In this document: positions 21,591 to 32,827 of the stretch, piece after piece | How the letters are laid out: each line of letters starts with the position of its first letter | Position numbering within the stretch: position 1 is the stretch's first letter | DNA from: Maea johnstoni | Taxonomy: Eukaryota; Annelida; Polychaeta; Spionida; Magelonidae | Direction: 5' to 3' | NCBI GenBank assembly: GCA_963942565.1 | Contig: OZ012701.1 | Coordinates: 26,210,300 to 26,274,299 of the forward strand | DNA length: 64,000 nucleotides | Program-made: the position numbers and the translations under genes | The notes under the pieces: model-generated | What the model saw: the letters and a program-made list of their open reading frames with translations, nothing else | Database searches by the model: none | Told to the model about the DNA's origin: nothing

Positions 21591-24500
21591 TTATTCATTT
21601 AGGTAGGCTGACATGTTTTTGATAATTTTAGTAGCCTTTTCTGCTGCCTTTCGTTTTGGGCGAACAGGTATATCTTTGTCTGTCAAGGAAGTCATATCTG
21701 ACTGGTCAGTCATGTTTTGGTCTGAGTCATCAGAATTGTCTTCATTCATTTCAAGAGGGTATAGTTTAGTGATTGGTCTGTTTGTTTTACCCATTTTTGT
21801 TCTTATTTCTACGACTCTGACTACACCATCTGGACCTGGAAGTAGTTTAGTGATTACACCTAAGTTCCAATCCAAGCGTTTCTTATTATCATCATGAATA
21901 AGTACTACTTCCCCCACTTTAACTGAGTTTGTTTTTGTGCCAGGTTTTGTCTGAATGTGGCGTTCACGTAAAGATGGTAGATATTCATTCAGCCATCGTT
22001 TCCAAAATGAATTTAGCACAAATGCTAGCATTTTCTGCCTTTTCTTGAGTGTGGAGGTGTCTACTGGTTTGAAAGATGGATCAGAAATGTCATTTCTTTC
22101 CACTAGTTCAAATGGTGTTGGTGTGATAAGTCTACCATGAAGTAGGTGTGATGGTGTCAGTGGTAGTGGTTCATTAACATCACCGTATGTGTATGTTATT
22201 GGACGGTCATTTATCATAGCTTCGATTTCACAGAGAAGTGTTTGTAGTTCTTCGTATGTAATGAGTGCGCGACCGATTACCTTTTTCAGTGCCATCTTTG
22301 TCATCCCAATCAAACGTTCCCAAAATCCCCCAAACCAAGGAGCACGTTTTGCAATAAAGGTCCATTTTACACCCTGGGTGCTCATGAATTTTGCGATTTC
22401 CCCCGATTTAGACATTTCTTGAAGTGATTTCGCTGCACATTGAAAGGTTGTAGCATTGTCTGAAATCATCAGTTGTGGGAATGATCTTCTAGCTGCAAAA
22501 CGCCTAAATGCATTCAAGAAATTTTGAGTTGATAAGTTACTCACTAGTTCAAGGTGTATTGCTCGTGTATTGGCACATGTAAACAAACAAATGTAGCATT
22601 CTCTGATTTTTCCATCATTTTGTGATCTCACAGATACTGCTCCTGTGAAATCTACACCAGTCACTGCAAATGGTGCAGTTTGTTGTGTGCGAAATCCTGG
22701 TAGTTGAGCTGTTACTACCTTAGGATAGGGGTGTCCTGTCAGCTTTTTGCAAGTAATGCAATGTCTTAAAGTTGATTTTACCATAGCTCTCATCTTTGGT
22801 ATCCAGAAATTTTGTCTTAGGTAGTTCATAGTAGCTTGGATCCCTGAATGTTTAACCTTCGTGTGCGCGTCAACTATCATAAGTTTAGTAAAGTGATGAT
22901 AGCTAGGTATCAAGATTGGGATCTTAGCATTTTCAGGTATAGGGGCATTCTGTAAACGACCCCTACAGCGTATCACGTTATTCTTATCTAAGAATAATCC
23001 AAGCTGTTTGATGAGGATGTTTGTAGTGCTATCCTTCTGTAGTTCAGCTATCTCTTCACCATATGCCTTCTGCTGGATATGTTTTATCCACAAAAGCTTA
23101 GCATTCTGAATTTCACTAGCATCTAATTCACCTGATTTAGGTGTGCCCTTACATCTTATGTTATTCATGAAACGAGACATGTAGGAAGTAACATGTAGTA
23201 GTTTTGAAAGTGTATTAAACCGTTTCATATCTATCGCCTCATCAAGATTGGTTTCAGAGCTAGTCATGTGGCTAGTTTTCACAAGGTTCACACTCTCTGT
23301 TCGAGTGTCAATGTCATCTATCTCCTCTGATGTGAGATTTTTGTGGAGTGCATCAATTGGCCAATCACCTGTTTTCAGCCAATTAGGTCCATGCCACCAT
23401 AGTGTCATTTTGTCTAGTTTGCTGGCTTTGACTGTGTCACGTGTTTGTAAGTCAGCTGGATTTTCTGCACTAGGTACATACTTGTATTCAGTGAATGGAA
23501 AAGATTTGATATCTTTTATTCGATTTCTCACGAAGAGTGGCAAAAGTTTCTCACTCTTGATCCAACAGAGAACAATTTGGCTATCTGACCATAGAACTGT
23601 TTTGTCAATTTTGATGTATTTGGTCAGTTGGTCATGTACAAAGTTTGTCAATTTTTTACCAATAACTGCTGCCATGAGTTCTAATCTTGGTAAAGTCATT
23701 TTCTTAACTGGAGCTACTCGGTTTTTTGACATGACCAGTGAGGATTCTCCTTTATCATTCAGTAAGTAGATTGTTGCCCCATAAGCTCTCTCACTGGCAT
23801 CAACAAAACAATGCAACTGATATGCTGTATCATCATTCTTGTTGTTCTCTTTGAAATATTTTCTGGGTAGTTCTATGTCTGCGAGAATATCTAATTCTTC
23901 CTTTATACCATCCCATACTTGTAAGAGTGGGTCAGGAAGAGGATCATCCCACCCCAGATTTGCTTTCCATAATTCTTGCATGAACATTTTGGCTTTAACA
24001 TGCACAGGGGCAAGTAAACCAAGTGGATCGTATAGGCTTGATATCTGGCTAAGTACCTCTCGTTTTGTGGGTGTTTCCATGGTTGTGTGATTAGAACATG
24101 GCTTGAATTTTATTACATCTGATTGGGTGTCCCACAGGAGTCCCAAAACTGAAACAGTTTCAGATGAACAAGCAATTTTATCATTTGTGGCTTTTTCTTT
24201 CAAAGTAGGACTATTCGTGGTCCATTCACATAGTTTGAAGCCACCGTTTTCCATTTTTGCATTCGCTTCAGCATAATAGGAAGCTAGTTTCTCTTCTGAA
24301 CTAGTACCGCTGATCAAATTATCTACATATGTATTCATCTGCATGTCACCTGCTATGTCTGTATTGTATGTGTCAAGGTGGGTTTTGATAACCGCAGCTA
24401 ATATAGCAGGACTTGATACTGAACCAAAGAGTACTGAGCTAAAGCGATAAACTTTGAAAGGACTCTCTGGGTCTTCTGGATCTGATAGCCAGAAGAATTT

Positions 24501-26948
24501 TGTGTAATCACGATCAGACTCATGAAGGCCAACTTGTAAAAATGCCTTCTCAATGTCACTAGTGAAAGCATATTCATGAATTCGAAATCTGAGTAGAATA
24601 GCTATCATGTCATTTAGTATGTTGGGGCCCTTATCTAGACAGTCATTAAGACTTGGGGTCCCAGCACCCTCTGCTGAGCAATCATACACAATGCGAATAG
24701 GGGTTGTGATAGAATCTTTCTCTACTGCCCGATGTGCAAGATAGTGACCTGAAAACTTGTCATCACATGGGACTGGTTCTATGAACCCTCGTTTCTCTTG
24801 TTCGGTAATGATCCTATTGTATACATTGCGAACGTCTGGTGAAAGTTTCCTGACTAACGATCGTGTGCGACTAGCAGCTAATTCATAGTTTGTTGGCAAC
24901 GCTTCATGGTCACCTTTCCATGGGAGTTTTGAAATGTATTGTTTCCCTTGTTTTTCTATAAACTTGTCACGGAAATGGTCAAAGTCATTGTTTTCGGTTT
25001 GTTCATAGTCATGTATACCGATTGATTCTAGGTCCCAGAATTTTGTCAGTGTGTCAACTTTTGTCTTTGAAGTTGTTGTGATGTGGAAAGCTGAAACCTT
25101 TGGGTCTGTGTAGTCAGTTACTGTTGTAGGTCCCGATAGTAGATAACCCAATTTAGAAGAAACAGCAGTTGGGCCATCACCTTTAATGACCTCATCCCCC
25201 ACGATTGACCAGTAATGGTCAGCACCAATCAGTATAGATATCGGAAATGAAGCATCTGTTGATGATTGAGCAAGTTTTAAGTTTCTGAGATAGGGTAAGT
25301 TTCTAACATCACGTGTGATAAAGTTTTTCATAGGTGCAGAAATTTCTGGTACCACAATGGTTGAAATTTTAATACCCTTTCGATCTTGCCCAATGATTTC
25401 AAAGCTCACTACATCAAACTTTTCTGATCTTGATGTTTCATTTCCAAAAACTGATAAATCAAGAAGCTCTGTTCTTTCACTCTCAAGTTTCAATTTTGAC
25501 GCCATTTTCTTTGTAATAAAGGACCTAGTAGCCCCTTCATCAAATAGAATAGATACAGTACAATTTGCACCTCTAGAACCCTTGACATCTGTAAATGCAG
25601 TTTTGAGTACAACTGCCTTGCTATGATTTACAAATAGCGCCTTTTCTGGCTTTACTTGGGGTGCTTCGTTATCATGCCCTTCAACCTTCTCATGTAAATA
25701 CTTATTTCCACTTGATTGGGTAACCTCTTTGTGGAGAGCAGTGTGATGGTAAGAACCACACTTTCGGCATGTATATCTTGATCTACATGCTCTGGCTCCC
25801 CCCTGATGGTTACCCAAGCAATTAAAACAAAGTTTATACTTAACGACTACTTCATATCGCTTGTCTGCTGTGGTCACCACTGGGCATTCGTCTGGTTTGT
25901 GCTCCCCCTTGCAGAATATGCAGCATAGTGTCCTTGTTTGGTGGGGAGGTTTCCTCTTAGTCCTTGTCAGAAATGCAGCAGTATGTGTGTTTCCTTCATT
26001 AGTCAGTTCATCCGTTTCCCCTGCTTGCATTGCTTCTATCTCCTTTTTTATGGCTTGTTTCAAAGCAGAAAGTGTCCATTCGTTGTTTCCGTGTTCTCTT
26101 GCTATTTGTTTCCTTGTCGATACTGGGAGTTTGTCCAGTACCATTGGAACCAGTAATTCTCCGTAGGTAGTTTCATCTTTTCCAAGAGACTGTAATCCTC
26201 TGATGTACGATTCCAGAGTGTCCAGAAATGATCTCAGGCTGAGAATGCTCTCATTGGGTTTAGATAATTCCCAAAGTGCTCTCATGTATGCTCCAATAAT
26301 TTTGTGAGGCTGGCCATATCTCTCCTGTAGGAGGGCAATTGCGTTATCATAATTCGAGTCAGTAAGTGGTAAGCCCTCGATGGTTTGATATGCCTCGTTC
26401 CTCAGCTGGCTTCTTAAGTATTGGAACTTCTCCATTTTCGATAGTGAGTTGTTTGCATGAATTGCAGAGTTGAAATCGTCGTAGAAACTCTGCCATTTTA
26501 GAATATCTCCCTCAAATGTAGACAATGCTAGCTGTGGTAGTCTATAGTGTTGCTGCTGTCTAGGAGTGAACACAGCTGCACTAGGATTTACTTGAGGGTG
26601 CGTACTCACTGGTTCTGTTACTTTCTTGAGTTCTCTTCCATGGAACTTCTGTAGTAGTTGGAGGTTCTGTTTAATAGTGGATTGATAATCGTCAGACTCC
26701 ACTATCACTCGTTCGATTTCCATTTCTGGTGTTAGATCCATTATCTTCGAGTCCAAGTCCTCAATCAAGGTGAGTTTTGCCTTCAGTTCTGTTATTAGAT
26801 GCTCCAAGTTATCTAAGTCTGTCTGCTGTAGATCATCTTTCCTCTCTATGATAGATGTAGAGGCAAGAAGTTTCGTGACTTGTCCCTTGTAAGCTGATCG
26901 TATTCTCTTAGTTCGTGTTGAGTCTGCTGTTGTATCTGTCTCCGACAT
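21591..26948 (-). CDS. BEL/Pao polyprotein (gag-pol)
   Basis: A single minus-strand frame of 1,785 codons whose start lies just inside the 5' LTR, as is usual in this family. Rough order by residue: helical N-terminal region; a DUF1759-type gag-like domain at about 130-300; zinc-knuckle cluster at about 345-415; retroviral-type aspartic protease region at about 450-600; reverse transcriptase at about 700-1000; Pao-type A17 peptidase/RNase H region at about 1000-1250; integrase zinc-binding and core domains at about 1390-1640; C-terminal DUF5641-like domain at about 1650-1740. The order and the fused single frame fit BEL/Pao. It looks whole. Confidence 0.96.
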   Translation of the reverse strand: MSETDTTADSTRTKRIRSAYKGQVTKLLASTSIIERKDDLQQTDLDNLEHLITELKAKLTLIEDLDSKIMDLTPEMEIERVIVESDDYQSTIKQNLQLLQKFHGRELKKVTEPVSTHPQVNPSAAVFTPRQQQHYRLPQLALSTFEGDILKWQSFYDDFNSAIHANNSLSKMEKFQYLRSQLRNEAYQTIEGLPLTDSNYDNAIALLQERYGQPHKIIGAYMRALWELSKPNESILSLRSFLDTLESYIRGLQSLGKDETTYGELLVPMVLDKLPVSTRKQIAREHGNNEWTLSALKQAIKKEIEAMQAGETDELTNEGNTHTAAFLTRTKRKPPHQTRTLCCIFCKGEHKPDECPVVTTADKRYEVVVKYKLCFNCLGNHQGGARACRSRYTCRKCGSYHHTALHKEVTQSSGNKYLHEKVEGHDNEAPQVKPEKALFVNHSKAVVLKTAFTDVKGSRGANCTVSILFDEGATRSFITKKMASKLKLESERTELLDLSVFGNETSRSEKFDVVSFEIIGQDRKGIKISTIVVPEISAPMKNFITRDVRNLPYLRNLKLAQSSTDASFPISILIGADHYWSIVGDEVIKGDGPTAVSSKLGYLLSGPTTVTDYTDPKVSAFHITTTSKTKVDTLTKFWDLESIGIHDYEQTENNDFDHFRDKFIEKQGKQYISKLPWKGDHEALPTNYELAASRTRSLVRKLSPDVRNVYNRIITEQEKRGFIEPVPCDDKFSGHYLAHRAVEKDSITTPIRIVYDCSAEGAGTPSLNDCLDKGPNILNDMIAILLRFRIHEYAFTSDIEKAFLQVGLHESDRDYTKFFWLSDPEDPESPFKVYRFSSVLFGSVSSPAILAAVIKTHLDTYNTDIAGDMQMNTYVDNLISGTSSEEKLASYYAEANAKMENGGFKLCEWTTNSPTLKEKATNDKIACSSETVSVLGLLWDTQSDVIKFKPCSNHTTMETPTKREVLSQISSLYDPLGLLAPVHVKAKMFMQELWKANLGWDDPLPDPLLQVWDGIKEELDILADIELPRKYFKENNKNDDTAYQLHCFVDASERAYGATIYLLNDKGESSLVMSKNRVAPVKKMTLPRLELMAAVIGKKLTNFVHDQLTKYIKIDKTVLWSDSQIVLCWIKSEKLLPLFVRNRIKDIKSFPFTEYKYVPSAENPADLQTRDTVKASKLDKMTLWWHGPNWLKTGDWPIDALHKNLTSEEIDDIDTRTESVNLVKTSHMTSSETNLDEAIDMKRFNTLSKLLHVTSYMSRFMNNIRCKGTPKSGELDASEIQNAKLLWIKHIQQKAYGEEIAELQKDSTTNILIKQLGLFLDKNNVIRCRGRLQNAPIPENAKIPILIPSYHHFTKLMIVDAHTKVKHSGIQATMNYLRQNFWIPKMRAMVKSTLRHCITCKKLTGHPYPKVVTAQLPGFRTQQTAPFAVTGVDFTGAVSVRSQNDGKIRECYICLFTCANTRAIHLELVSNLSTQNFLNAFRRFAARRSFPQLMISDNATTFQCAAKSLQEMSKSGEIAKFMSTQGVKWTFIAKRAPWFGGFWERLIGMTKMALKKVIGRALITYEELQTLLCEIEAMINDRPITYTYGDVNEPLPLTPSHLLHGRLITPTPFELVERNDISDPSFKPVDTSTLKKRQKMLAFVLNSFWKRWLNEYLPSLRERHIQTKPGTKTNSVKVGEVVLIHDDNKKRLDWNLGVITKLLPGPDGVVRVVEIRTKMGKTNRPITKLYPLEMNEDNSDDSDQNMTDQSDMTSLTDKDIPVRPKRKAAEKATKIIKNMSAYLNE

Positions 26949-26975
26949 GTTTAATCCTGGTTACTGGCACCAAAA

Positions 26976-27284
26976 TGTGGGGTTGATAGCCACTAGATGG
27001 TTGGTTCAATAGATATGGAGACAGATCCAAACGTGTGTGTAGTTTAGAGTTTTATTCGAGACTGAGTAATAATCATCAATGATACAGTTTATACATCATA
27101 TAGAAAGGTTACCTAGTACAGAGTGATAACTATGGGCTAGTCTTCTAAGAAGTGAAGTGTATGACTATGTACTAAGATAAGGTACAGGATTTCCTGGGTG
27201 CGGTGAGACTAGTTACATATTAACTATCAGTGATATGCAGTGCAATACCTGTATCAACTACAGTATGTTATCTAGGTTCCGACA
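26976..27284 (-). repeat. BEL/Pao 5' LTR
   Basis: 309 bp, the partner of 20797-21105. A primer-binding-site-like segment (TGGTGCCAGTAACCAGG on the minus strand) sits within a few bases of its inner edge. Confidence 0.95.
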
Positions 27285-27289
27285 CTTAC

Positions 27290-29463
27290 GGATTTTAACT
27301 AATGAATAACAAATATGAACATGGAATAATTTTGAGAATGCCCTGTTTGACCTCATGTTGAGACCAGCCAGCAATTTTCTGTCCTCCACAGCTGAGAGAG
27401 TTCCTGACTTTCCTGTCTCCAGTGCAGAGAGCGGCTCCTCGCAGCTCACCAGCAGCGTAGCCCGCCATAACAGGCACTAATCACAGCCAGTGGTGAGCAC
27501 TTTTTTTGCCGTTGCCGAGAAAACAAATGTTTAGTTAACCTCCGACCCAAAACATTTCTCTCCCTGTCAATTCCACAATCAGGTACCCTTGCTCACTTCC
27601 ATTTATAAATAGGATGTTTTGAGTGGATGTCGGCAAACCACAAGGGGCCATAAGAAAGGAAAGAATTAGATGAGCCCCACTGGCGGTCTTTAAGGGGACT
27701 GGAACAAGTGGGACCAGTTATGAGAGACTGAACCTATTCAATCCAGCAGCAGCAGCCCCTCAACATGACTGGACTGTCAAGATAATACCAGTCCAGGAAA
27801 AGAGCAGAAAATGCTGCACAGATTGCATACGACAAGTGTACTTGAAATATTTCATGACTTCATATTTTACACCATTATTTATTTTTGAAAGTATCACAGA
27901 TCCAGATGACATTGGTCAAGGACGGCTTAGATAGGTCTTTCCACCGTCATTTCACAGCTGTGTATGATGACAAAAGACAATGGGTGTATAGTCTCTTTTA
28001 AGTTTATCACAGCTTTTCTATATAACCTTTCTTCTTTTATCAATTATTCTGGGAGGCTATAAGGTCTATTAACCACATCACATCTGGATTTTACAGATCA
28101 TCAGGCACATATTGACAACAGTTTGATAACAAAACGCTATTTCCATGATTATCTGAATGAAAGTTAAGTTCCTACTAAGTTTAACGATGACTCCTCAAAT
28201 GCTTGTCGTGTTTAACTCTTTTTGATGAGATATGTTTTAATGTGTAAGACCATGTGCACACTTCAGATGCATAAGGGTTAACTGTCTACCTCTCCAGCAA
28301 GACAGTAAGTTATCTAACTTGCCCTTTTTGATTTTCACCTGCACTGCAAAAAGAATTGCCAAGCAAGGAGGACCAAGAAATTGTGAGTGTCAGGATACAA
28401 ACATCTAAAACTTTCCTAATCAAAACATTGCAAGTTTGCAACTATCATTTAAATATTTCTTTTTACAATTTTGCTCTTTACTATCTGTCCACGTGTGAGG
28501 AATAGATGGGAACCATTGATCATTGTATCAGTCGGACCTGTGGTTCGCCACATGTTAGCAGATAGATGCTAAATATGTTTGCCTAATCTCAAAAGCAAAC
28601 ACCTTGCCCACATCCGTAAAAGCTTCTACAAATATTATCTTTTAAAAAATCTTACAGGCGATGTCTTAGTATGCCAACAGAGGGCTTGACAATACACATA
28701 ATTGATGCTAGGCCAGCAGACCTTCAGGCTATCCCCAACTCTTTTTCCTAACACTGAAAAATATTAGATGCTCTATTTTTTCATGTGCATATTTTTTAAT
28801 TGATTGTTTGGCTTTACTGTAAAAATGTTATGCAATGCTTGACAATAGCCTATATTTTCACTGCCCAGCAGGCAGCAGACTAGATGCCCAGCATTATGTC
28901 CTGCCCTTGATGCCTTATACACTAGCCCTGGGCCCTGGGCTAGGGAGCTACCTGTGTTGTAAGGCCCTGCAGGATACGACGATGTGAGGGACTGAAGGTT
29001 GAAGATCGTTTAACCCTATACCTCTGACTGTTAGGACTTCATACAATTAATTCCTGACAGCTGCAAATTAAAGAAATTATAGATATAAGAAGAGAATCTT
29101 TAAGTATAAGTTCAATACCTTTTTTTTCTCTCAAATATTTTCAAGTGTTTGGGGCACAGTCTTAACAATTGCAAATTATAGAAATTGTAGGAAAAAACTC
29201 TTTGTCAAATATATGTTTAATACTTCTAATTTTCTGGTATTTTTTAGGTGTACAAAGTTGAGACCCACATTGAGCAGTTGCCTGCTGGGTTAGCAAGGGT
29301 GAAGCAGTGTCTCTCGAGTCTCGAGGCCGCCGCTCTCACTCTCGGGGCAGCTCAGATCATCAAGCTGTCAGATTTTTGTTAATAGTTATTTATGCCAGCG
29401 CTGGAGACAGGAGTCTGAGTGACTTGACGCTGTCTACTTTATCAAACAGATCCTCAGCCCTTA
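27290..29463. other. No supported gene
   Basis: Single-copy-looking DNA with diverged fold-back MITE pieces near 28150-28280 and 29000-29240. I looked here for the missing MH2 exon of the Smad gene on the minus strand and saw nothing resembling it. Confidence 0.45.
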
Positions 29464-29820
29464 TCTCCCCCCACCATCTCACTGACCCAAAATCAGCACC
29501 AACGACTCTCTACTCCACTGCCTTTAACTGGACCTAGACTGGTCTGCCAGTCTCTCCCCCCACCATCTCACTGACCCAAAATCAGCACCAACGACTCTCT
29601 ACTCCACTGCCTTTAACTGGACCTAGACTGGTCTGCCAGTCTCTCCCCCCACCATCTCACTGACCCAAAATCAGCACCAACGACTCTCTACTCCACTGCC
29701 TTTAACTGGACCTAGACTGGTCTGCCAGTCTCTCCCCCCACCATCTCACTGACCCAAAATCAGCACCAACGACTCTTTACTCCACTGCCTTTACCTGGAC
29801 CCAGAGTTTTTCGGAACTAG
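29464..29820 (+). repeat. 89-bp minisatellite, four units
   Basis: Four 89-bp units beginning TCTCCCCCCACCATCTCACT. A further copy at about 30233-30330 lies beyond an insertion, so the array once had at least five units. Confidence 0.92.
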
Positions 29821-30232
29821 GGTTGGATGCCATGTGTCGGCAGTAGAATGGGTGTAGTAGGGGGGGGGGGGGGGAGGTTGACTGTAACGTGTTCGTGTTC
29901 GGCGTTCATTTACACTACAGGTCTGTAGTGTAAATGAACGCCCGGCCGCTACGCGTCGCCACCGTCGCGTATTATAATATTATAATTACTTGTGACGTCA
30001 GCAAAACTGTAAAATCGCTAATTTCACTGATTTAAAAAAGGTTATTTAATTTCCTAAAAGTGTATTCTTAGTACAATTAGTCCATTGAATGTATCCATGC
30101 TGTTTGACCAAAACAGAGTGGACGCTATCATACATAACTGGAAGAACCAAGAGTAATGAAACAATCCCAGGCGTTCCACAAAGGCATTCGACGTGTTTGA
30201 AGCCGCCTATCGGCGGATTCCGGAACCTCGCG
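29821..30232. mobile_element. Unclassified insertion inside the 89-bp array
   Basis: About 410 bp of unrelated sequence interrupts the minisatellite between CTGGACCCAGA on the left and CTAGACTGG on the right, words that overlap in the intact unit (CTGGACCTAGACTGG). That overlap suggests a duplicated target of about 5 bp (CYAGA). The insert contains a poly-G run and the perfect hairpin at 29901-29942. Its ends share only weak similarity, so I cannot assign a superfamily. Confidence 0.5.
29901..29942. repeat. 42-bp inverted repeat (20-bp arms, 2-bp loop)
   Basis: GGCGTTCATTTACACTACAG is followed by GT and then the exact reverse complement of that arm. It lies inside the insertion at 29821-30232. 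Confidence 0.93.
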
Positions 30233-30599
30233 TCTAGACTGGTATGCCAGTCTCTCCCCTCACCATCTCACTGACCCATAATCAGCACCAACGACTCTCT
30301 ACTTCACTGCCTTTAACTGGACCTAGACTGTTAACAGGTCAGTCTCCACAACCATCTTGTACCCAGAATCAGCTTATGATTGACTGGTTGTTCAGTTTCA
30401 GCATATAGCAACGAAAACTGTATGTAAGAAAAATCGCACCAGAATAATCAAGAACTATAGGCAAATTTTCAGGCCCTGTCAAACAGTTATCCCTTCCTAA
30501 TACTGCATTGATGTTCAGTCTAAAGGAGGAAAAGTAACAACCAAAACTCATGGTACTACATGCACATAAATAAGAACAAGAGATGTTTGAATAACATCT

Positions 30600-30895
30600 G
30601 GTCACTGTCATAAACTACTCTACAATGGCCTTCCTTGTGACACAGTAATGGTCACTGTCATAAACTACTCTACAATGGCCTTCCATGTGACACAGTAATG
30701 TTGAGCCAACATAACACTTTCAATCACAAAAGAAATCTATCCAGTATGGTGATTACAAAGAATCAACTTCCTTAGATACATATTTGACACAATGTATCCT
30801 AATCCCATCTCAATAAAGAAACCTACTCAGTATGGTGAATACAATGAATAAACTTCCTTAGATACATTTTTGATACAATGTATCCTAATCTCATT
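30600..30895. repeat. Two neighbouring tandem duplications
   Basis: About 30600-30699 holds two 50-bp copies (GGTCACTGTCATAAACTACT). About 30733-30895 holds two diverged copies of about 84 bp (CAGTATGGTGA...TACAATGTATCCTAATC). Confidence 0.8.
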
Positions 30896-31823
30896 TCTGA
30901 TATGCCACTGAAATTGGTGACAGTGTATCAATTCCATTTTCTACTGAATGCCAACCACGGGTGGGCCAATAGAGCACCACAAATACTAGGAGGCTTCACA
31001 TGACATTTTTACTAGGACTACCAAATATCTATGGCCCTTTTGTAGGAAAAATCACGTCTCATCCCAGAAACCTATTGTGGTTTGTGGTTAGAAGCTGCAG
31101 CTTGTCATTTCAGTAAGGTCAACTAGACCTACATATCAGTAACTTTTCAAACATTATTTTTTGCAGTTTTTCTTTATTTGGACCCACCCCCAATCAAGAC
31201 CCTGTGCCTATTATTCATTCATAACCTCACGTGCCACATACTCGCTGTTCACCATGAATTTGAGGAAACTTTCAACAAATGCGAATCTTCTTGACAATAA
31301 TTATCTACCTACATGAGCAAGGAAGTTAACAATTGATTCCTGTATTCCCCAGCAGGATGGCTTCTATTACCCCCATATGCCACAGGTATAATGAGAAGCT
31401 GTTAACCTGATACAAAGTTCAGGTCTTCACAAGATCACCCACTAACAACTGTGAGGAGAGATTGGCTGTGAACCTGAACTCACCGCTCAGGGAACTGGCA
31501 GAGCATTGAGTTTGGACACCTATGTTATGTGTGTAGCCAACTGGCCAATGCAGCCAAACTGTAGCTGCAGCCTGATGTGTTTGCCCTTCCCCCCATATCA
31601 CATCATTACCCACATTCAGAGCCAGCCTCCATGCTAATTGCCATTGGCGGGCAAGGAGCTCATTACACAAACGAGTTTGTTTAGTTGATCACCAGTTATT
31701 GCAATTAACCCAGGTAGCTGATGATGATACTGATTCTGCCCTCCACCTACTCAGGCTACCTGGCTTTTAACCCCTTCATCACAGGAATTCCATCAAAGGC
31801 ACCTGGAATTTACCTAGGGGATT
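30896..31823. other. No supported gene
   Basis: An open minus-strand frame at 31419-31670 contains HWPVGYTHNIGV, superficially like the start of a Smad MH2 domain. The similarity does not continue and I do not call it. Confidence 0.4.
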
Positions 31824-32051
31824 TTAACCCATTCATGCTCACAGCGGCCAAATGTGCCCTGATGATTTAGCTGAAATATTTTGTATGAAAACAAATTTAG
31901 GAAATTATTTTGAAGGAGAAATATTGAACAGAATGTTATTTACAAGTCTCCTTTAAATATTTATGAAATCATTCCATATTTACAAGATATTGCTAATAGT
32001 AACTAAGATGCAGGCATTTTTAAGAGGAGCACTTGAGTATGAATGGGCTAA
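31824..32051. mobile_element. TTAA fold-back MITE
   Basis: Left TTAACCCATTCATGCTC, right GTATGAATGGGCTAA, internal TTGAAGGAGAAAT and CTCCTTTAAATA arms. Confidence 0.7.
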
Positions 32052-32761
32052 TCATCTGAACACTGCTACTTGTCAAAATATTGCATCAGGAGAGAATGAC
32101 TGGACCCAATATAGGGGTGCCAAGTACTATTTCAATAATTTCCCTAACTACACCAAAACAAATAACTCTAAAAGTATCCACCAAGTGCATATGACCCCAC
32201 TGTAACTTTATTGCCTACTTTTAAGTGTTCACTGTATAATTTGTCTTGTGACACCTAATATCTGCTATATCTGGTTTACATCATAGGGTACCTTCTTGAA
32301 ATTGAAGCAAGTCATGTAAGAGGGGTGTACAACATCCTTTGATTGAGTACTGATTGCAATGGAGTGACTGGTAAAGTATCCAGACCAGACCTCTTTCCTA
32401 CACCGAGTACTTCCCATTGCCAATCAATGTCCCACAGAAGCAGAGATACTGAATCATAAGGTCTGGTTTACCACAAGTCATGTCATACACTTGGTTCAGA
32501 GAGGGGCATGTATGTACTTGATGTTAGCAACCACTACAACCCTGGACTCATGAGAGAAAATGATAATTTCATACAACCACCATGGTGTGAAGTTATGAAC
32601 TAGTTATACTCAGTGACGGAATGCTATTGACAAGATTTGTATATATTGATACAAAGTGACAGCTCATGATCACACAGAATAGGGAAAATACACCAAAGGT
32701 CACTCATCCATAGTTGGAGGGATGAAATGGACACAAGTTTTGCATTGTTTTTGGTACTTAC

Positions 32762-32827
32762 CACCATATAATCTATATGCAGTGGGCGTCATCCCCGTTT
32801 CTGTAGATACTGGCGTCGATGGTCGTT
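32762..32827 (-). CDS. Smad6/7: Inhibitory Smad, probable exon 3 (linker)
   Basis: A 66-bp minus-strand exon between a good acceptor (TTTTACATTTCAG) and a GTAAGT donor. It enters in phase 1, matching the end of the exon at 34058-34111, and leaves in phase 1. Joined to that exon it reads E-RPSTPVSTETGMTPTAYRLYG. The same place in vertebrate Smad7 has a short linker exon with a loosely similar SSAETGGTNYLAPGG segment. The linker is poorly conserved in this family, so the call rests on splice sites, phase and position more than on sequence. The next exon should carry MH2, and I did not find it. Confidence 0.68.

Larger units (their letters stand above)
20797..27284 (-). mobile_element. BEL/Pao LTR retrotransposon, looks whole
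   Basis: A 6,488-bp element in minus orientation. Its 309-bp LTRs lie at 20797-21105 (3') and 26976-27284 (5'), and the 5-bp target duplication CTTAC lies at 20792-20796 and 27285-27289. One long frame fills most of the interior. The LTRs look identical by eye, so the insertion should be young. In transcript sense the order is gag-like region, zinc-knuckle region, protease, reverse transcriptase with RNase H, integrase and a BEL/Pao-type C-terminal domain. No envelope region is seen. It lies in the same orientation as the inhibitory Smad exons and downstream of them. Confidence 0.96.

Noticed and set aside
31419-31670. Possible Smad MH2 start (HWPVGYTHNIGV)
   Set aside because: Only a few positions match HWCxVAYWExxTRVG, the next conserved MH2 block is absent, and the splice phase is not compatible in an obvious way.
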